This document shows positions 59,311 to 64,000 of a stretch of 64,000 nucleotides of DNA, one piece after another. Under the pieces are notes generated by a model. It ran no database searches, was not told where the DNA came from, and saw only the letters and a list, made by a program, of their open reading frames with translations. The stretch lies in contig NC_051441.1 of NCBI RefSeq assembly GCF_001649575.2, positions 13,984,842 through 14,048,841 of the forward strand, given 5' to 3'. The stretch is from Kryptolebias marmoratus. Lineage: Eukaryota > Chordata > Actinopteri > Cyprinodontiformes > Rivulidae. The translations under genes were made by a program, and so were the position numbers. Position 1 is the first letter of the stretch. Each line of letters starts with the position of its first letter.

Positions 59311-60689
59311 CAACACCAGGAGATGTAAAAATCGTATTTATAATGAAAATGCAGCGTGGCTTCAGAATGCTCTGCTTTCATCAAAATCAAGGTAAAACTC
59401 AAGTAGAGTCACTTTTTATGTCCAGAACACATCACAGGAGAGAAAAGTAGCAGAACAATAAAATAAGACAGGATCCAATAATTAATACGTTAAAACTTTT
59501 AAATGAAACAAATTTTCAAACACTCAGTAAACTAAAAGAACAGATAACTTTAAAGTATAGCTTTAAGGTTTCTTGATCTGCCCGTTCGAGGTCTCTCCCA
59601 GGCTTGAACATTCCCTTCGTCTTTCGAGCCGAGATCGCTGAGTGATAAACAAAAAGTAGAGCCTTTGATCCAATTCTATACATCTACCTTGAAGTGAGCA
59701 AAGATCGACAAATTGCTGTTCTCTGTCTGTGGGGTTTGTTGGTTGTTGTTTTTTTTTACTGCAGCATTTTTAAACTGCAAATCACTTTTGTCTGGTGGGA
59801 GGCCAATAAACAGTTTGTTAAACCTACAAGAAACAAGAGCACAAATAAGGTTTGATAAAGCTTGCAATTATTTTTTTTAATTTAAATTGTTTAAAGATGG
59901 AAGATCAATTATGTTGTTGCACTTTGTTTTCAGTGCCTGAGTCTGGAATCGTAATAATTTCTTTCCGGAAAACAAATTATCTCAAAGTTATGTCAATTCC
60001 TGAAGCCCTGAAAAGAGACAGCGATAGAGAGAGGCAGAGAAGCACGCCTAACTTTGGGTCAATTTGACTCGAAGGCCACAGGAGGGTTGAAGGGAGTCTC
60101 AGGTCTCAGATAAGTAGGTGGATAAGATCACTGCTCATATCACAATTAAAAAAAAACACTTTTGATGTATGAGCAGAACTTTAGAGAGTTTGCGTGTACA
60201 GGCTGAACAAGAGAGCTGATCCATGTGGGTGTCTCTGTGAGAATTAGAATAACTGATACTGACAGCATATCTTCCTCCTTTCAAGTACGATCAGAGCTGC
60301 ATAATGACTGTTCCTGAGAGCTGCGAGTATTAAAATCAAACACCGCCAGGACGGTCGGACTCCCTGCGTGATTATTCCCGTGAATATCATTGCAAAAGAA
60401 AGTACAGCTGGACAAAACTTCTGCAGAATGATCATATGCAGATTGGTGAAAAAGCTCTGTGCACTGTTGATCACTCACTGCCTTTAGCCGCCCACTGCTG
60501 CAGGCTGGAGGTCTGCCTGCTCCACACTGAGTTGCACAAAATGAACAGCCGCGCACTAACGTGCATTCATGGCCACGGCATTTCATGGAGAAGCTTGGAT
60601 TGCAAAATTACTGCATCTAGATGTTTGCTGCTCGACTAATCTTCACATTTTGTACATTTCAGTGGATGGTATTCATATAAAACAGCTAC
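59311..60689. other. Noncoding sequence, no gene recognised
   Basis: Short frames at 59,676-59,867 (-) and 60,281-60,586 (-) do not resemble the MGAT5B stem or N-terminal catalytic exons. Confidence 0.5.
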
Positions 60690-60850
60690 GAGGTCCGTTT
60701 TCGACGAATTACCTTTTAGACTCAACCTAATTCAAGATGGCTGCCACAGTTATTCAACCTTAGCCAACACATAAAGGTTTTTAACTCTCTAATCTTTACA
60801 GATAGCGAGCTACAGTACAGTGTGGTGGTAGCTGAGACTCTTCTGAGTTT
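60690..60850 (-). repeat. Dispersed repeat family A, copy 4 (inverted)
   Basis: TAATTCAAGATGGCTGCCACAG is the complement of the family's GTGGxGGCCATCTTGAATT core, followed by the complement of the AGCTxxxTATCTGTxAA and CTCAGxxACTACCAC segments. Confidence 0.6.
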
Positions 60851-60904
60851 GTGCTACAATAAGTGAAACATATATTATGTGCATATGTACTTTTATGCTT
60901 ATTT

Positions 60905-60995
60905 TCCAACTTATTTTCCTTTACTGGAAAGCACCTTGTGTTGCTTTAAGCCTAAAATGTGCTGTATGTATAAAATAATAAAAATCTTGACTTGA
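60905..60995 (+). repeat. Possible LINE 3' tail
   Basis: GAAAGCACCTTGTGTTGCTT and AAATGTGCTGTATGTATAAAATAATAA resemble the fish LINE 3' end GTAAAGCACTTTGAG...GTGCTATATAAATAAA. Degenerate. Confidence 0.4.
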
Positions 60996-61438
60996 CTCCT
61001 CTTGTATAGGCTAACATTAATATTTATGAACGACGCTGTGCTTAGCTTGACAACAAGAAGACAGCATCTGCAATTCTAAACAGACGCTGTTTACCGGCTG
61101 CAGATTATACGAGATCACATGGAAAACACAGAGGTGAAAATATTTTGTGGGCAGATGAGAAGCTGTCATTCTTGATTGTAGTTTGTTTTTTTTTCAGCTT
61201 TTTTCTCTTTGGAGATGAAAACGGTGTTAAGGAAACTAGCACTACTTGAACGTATGCACCTTTTTTTTTTTTTTCTGCTCCTGGTGGAAGGCGGACGTGT
61301 TTCTTTTCTCTCTGTCTCCTCGTGCCCCCCCACCCCCCTTTCTTTTTTCAAAGCCTCTTTTTACATATTTTCCAAAAATTTAAGGAATATGGATCTGATC
61401 AGCTGGTTTCTCAACGCAATTGATACAATTTCCTCGAC
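60996..61438. other. Sequence before the gap, no gene recognised
   Basis: Low-complexity T and C runs near 61,261-61,345. No exon seen. Confidence 0.5.
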
Positions 61439-62428
61439 NNNNNNNNNNNNNNNNNNNNNNNNNNNNNNNNNNNNNNNNNNNNNNNNNNNNNNNNNNNNNN
61501 NNNNNNNNNNNNNNNNNNNNNNNNNNNNNNNNNNNNNNNNNNNNNNNNNNNNNNNNNNNNNNNNNNNNNNNNNNNNNNNNNNNNNNNNNNNNNNNNNNNN
61601 NNNNNNNNNNNNNNNNNNNNNNNNNNNNNNNNNNNNNNNNNNNNNNNNNNNNNNNNNNNNNNNNNNNNNNNNNNNNNNNNNNNNNNNNNNNNNNNNNNNN
61701 NNNNNNNNNNNNNNNNNNNNNNNNNNNNNNNNNNNNNNNNNNNNNNNNNNNNNNNNNNNNNNNNNNNNNNNNNNNNNNNNNNNNNNNNNNNNNNNNNNNN
61801 NNNNNNNNNNNNNNNNNNNNNNNNNNNNNNNNNNNNNNNNNNNNNNNNNNNNNNNNNNNNNNNNNNNNNNNNNNNNNNNNNNNNNNNNNNNNNNNNNNNN
61901 NNNNNNNNNNNNNNNNNNNNNNNNNNNNNNNNNNNNNNNNNNNNNNNNNNNNNNNNNNNNNNNNNNNNNNNNNNNNNNNNNNNNNNNNNNNNNNNNNNNN
62001 NNNNNNNNNNNNNNNNNNNNNNNNNNNNNNNNNNNNNNNNNNNNNNNNNNNNNNNNNNNNNNNNNNNNNNNNNNNNNNNNNNNNNNNNNNNNNNNNNNNN
62101 NNNNNNNNNNNNNNNNNNNNNNNNNNNNNNNNNNNNNNNNNNNNNNNNNNNNNNNNNNNNNNNNNNNNNNNNNNNNNNNNNNNNNNNNNNNNNNNNNNNN
62201 NNNNNNNNNNNNNNNNNNNNNNNNNNNNNNNNNNNNNNNNNNNNNNNNNNNNNNNNNNNNNNNNNNNNNNNNNNNNNNNNNNNNNNNNNNNNNNNNNNNN
62301 NNNNNNNNNNNNNNNNNNNNNNNNNNNNNNNNNNNNNNNNNNNNNNNNNNNNNNNNNNNNNNNNNNNNNNNNNNNNNNNNNNNNNNNNNNNNNNNNNNNN
62401 NNNNNNNNNNNNNNNNNNNNNNNNNNNN
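61439..62428. other. Assembly gap, 990 N
   Basis: All N. Open frames spanning it are artefacts. It is bordered on the right by a LINE 3' tail, so at least part of the missing sequence is probably that LINE. An mgat5b exon could also be hidden here. Confidence 0.99.
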
Positions 62429-62576
62429 GTTAGCATTGTCGTGTTTTAGCTTAGTTATCTTGTCATGTTCTGTAACTCTGTCTGTAATTTTGTTCTTGTG
62501 TTGTAAAGCACTTTGAGTCGCCTCGTGCTGAAAAGTGCTATATAAATAAATGTACCTACCTACCTACCTACCTACC
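62429..62576 (+). mobile_element. LINE 3' tail (L2/CR1-like) ending in (TACC)6
   Basis: GTTGTAAAGCACTTTGAGTC, GTGCTGAAAAGTGCTATAT and AAATAAATG lead directly into six TACC units (62,553-62,576), the usual microsatellite-like 3' terminus of such elements. The body lies in or beyond the gap. Confidence 0.7.
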
Positions 62577-62945
62577 TTGCATGCCAGAGTTTTAAACAAA
62601 GATCTCACATGATCTGTTATCACCAGAAATATGAGTTGGAGACGACTCTGCTATGACTACATTAAATTTTAGCTCATTATCTGTAAAACTGAACGGGTTA
62701 TAGCCATTTTGTGTTTTGTAAGGCAGATTAACTGTGGGGGCCATCTGGAATTTTATTGACTTTGAAAGTTAATTAGTTGGAGATGAACACAATGATTACT
62801 TTCTGTAAGTTTCATTCATATCCTTTCTGTGATTCATGATATATTTCGCTAACAGCACAGACAAACAAACATATGCACCCGGACATGGGGGGGAAACATC
62901 ATCGCCTTCACCTTCCTCGGCAGGCGATGATAATAGAAGCTCTAG
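62577..62945 (+). repeat. Dispersed repeat family A, copy 5 (longest)
   Basis: Runs from TTGCATGCCAGAGTTTTAAA through AAATTTTAGCTCATTATCTG, GGTTATAGCCATTTTGTGTT, GGGGGCCATCTGGAATTTTA and TTTCGCTAACAGCACAGACA to CGGCAGGCGATGATAATAG. It starts directly after the LINE tail. This copy best defines the 3' end of the family. Confidence 0.65.
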
Positions 62946-63359
62946 CAAAACAACGGATCAGACGGGATGATAACTTTTTTCTGTGTAGGCAGTCCAAGTT
63001 CCCTTTGTGGACACTTCTGAAGATTTAGATGCAAATCCCTGACCTTTTACTCCTTCTTTAGCTGCTTGGCTCAGTAACAAAGCAGCATCCGCACTTAAAT
63101 ACCTGCAAAACAAGAGCCTATTGATCTTTCCTAGTCAGCACTGCAGCCTTTTTGGATCCGGCGATGCTGGATGGTTCCCTTACAGCAGATGGGATAATGA
63201 GCAAAAGCATGAGCCAACCACAATTAAAGCAGCAGTTTCTTCAGTCAAAACGTACACACCAGGCAATTTAATGCTTACTCAGACAGATCTGCTGGTTTGT
63301 TCTCTATTCTGGGTAAAGTGTCTTAGGATAGGCGCTTTTATCAAGCTAAGTAGAAGTTA

Positions 63360-63890
63360 TTTGCATTTTCTGAGAAAATTTAGTGTGAATGCTGAGTGCG
63401 AAGCGCCTTTGCTGAACATTGCTGAAAAAGCTGAAGCTAAAATGAGAAGAAAAGAAGCTGAAATCAGAAAAAGGGAAGCTGAAAGGAGCAGAACAAGAGA
63501 TAAAAGTAGCAAAACACTAGCTAAAAAGGTCAAAGTCTCAAACCACCAGCTAAAAGCCAAAAGTAGCAAAACACTAGTTAAAAGTAGCAGAACGGTAGCT
63601 AAACATATCAAAAGGTTAATTAGAAGGTAAAAGTAGCACAAGAAGACAATAAAACAGCATTACTAAAGCAGATTTCAAAAAGAACAATATTTTTGAGGGA
63701 GCTGGAGAGTTTTTTATGTATTTCTACAGGAAAATCTTTGTAAATAAAGTTAAATCTTTAGGAGAGCATAGAAGTTGCAAAAACCAAAAGCTAAAAGTTA
63801 CCCATCTCTTAAACGAGCTGAATGTTTCGATAAATGAATGACTAAAATAGGACAAAGCATGCCAAAGTAGTTAAATTGCAGAAAATGTAA
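63360..63890 (+). repeat. AGCTAAAA-type dispersed repeat, copy 2
   Basis: Words such as GAAGCTAAAA, AGTAGCAAAACACTAGCTAAA and GTAGCAGAACGGTAGCTAAA recur. The downstream part shares GAGCTGAATGTTTCGAT with the 14-kb copy. The internal periodicity produces a Lys/Arg/Ala-rich open frame (63,121-63,630) that looks like coiled coil but is a by-product. Confidence 0.55.
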
Positions 63891-64000
63891 GGGAAAAAAA
63901 CAACAGGAAAACGAGGTGAACGCTGAATCAGCCTTCAACCCGCTTTCCTGAATCAGCATTCACAATATTTTATTACAACTAACTTTATATAGGCAGAAAA

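Noticed and set aside
61209..62516. Open frames of 435, 341 and 337 codons
   Set aside because: They are made almost entirely of N from the assembly gap.
63121..63630. 169-codon frame with a Lys/Arg/Ala-rich coiled-coil-like tail
   Set aside because: The tail is produced by AGCTAAAA-type repeats also present near 14 kb; the N-terminal part has no recognised domain.

Overview
This is a vertebrate nuclear window, almost certainly from a teleost fish. It is AT-rich and intron-rich, with GT-AG introns and many degenerate transposon copies of kinds common in ray-finned fish (LINE reverse-transcriptase tails, TTAA-flanked MITEs, a hAT-like MITE, a solo LTR). There is no sign of operons, ribosome-binding sites or CRISPR.

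Two protein-coding genes can be assembled, both on the minus strand and in the same orientation. (1) sec14l1 occupies about 16.6-27.1 kb. Fifteen coding exons plus one 5' noncoding exon join without a frame error into a 710-residue protein with PRELI/MSF1, CRAL-TRIO and GOLD domains. (2) mgat5b lies upstream of it, from 42.5 kb to beyond the right edge. Only its last nine coding exons (42,517-57,913) can be seen. They encode the C-terminal 450 residues of the Golgi beta-1,6-N-acetylglucosaminyltransferase (GnT-IX/GnT-Vb). The earlier exons must lie in the 990-base assembly gap (61,439-62,428) or past 64 kb. The gene order MGAT5B then SEC14L1, same strand, matches human 17q25, so this is a conserved vertebrate synteny block. 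The two proteins are not known to work in one pathway: sec14l1 is a cytosolic lipid-binding and vesicle-trafficking adaptor, mgat5b a Golgi-lumen glycan-branching enzyme.

Layout: 0-16.5 kb is noncoding sequence downstream of sec14l1, with a LINE fragment, a complete TTAA-flanked long-TIR MITE, a degenerate tandem array, a hAT-like MITE and several GC-richer islands. 16.6-27.1 kb is sec14l1. 27.2-42.3 kb is intergenic, with a (TATCA)16 microsatellite and a 1.4-kb pyrimidine-rich strand-asymmetric tract interrupted by a 624-bp solo LTR with intact TG...CA ends and a 5-bp target duplication. 42.3-57.9 kb is the visible part of mgat5b, its introns holding LINE, MITE and (GT)32 sequence. 57.9-64 kb is mgat5b upstream intron or flank, with another LINE fragment, a LINE 3' tail ending in (TACC)6, and an AGCTAAAA-type repeat.

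I found no evidence of a new biological system. The points most worth checking are the solo LTR and its pre-insertion site, the TTAA MITE family, two unnamed dispersed repeat families, and the missing 5' half of mgat5b.
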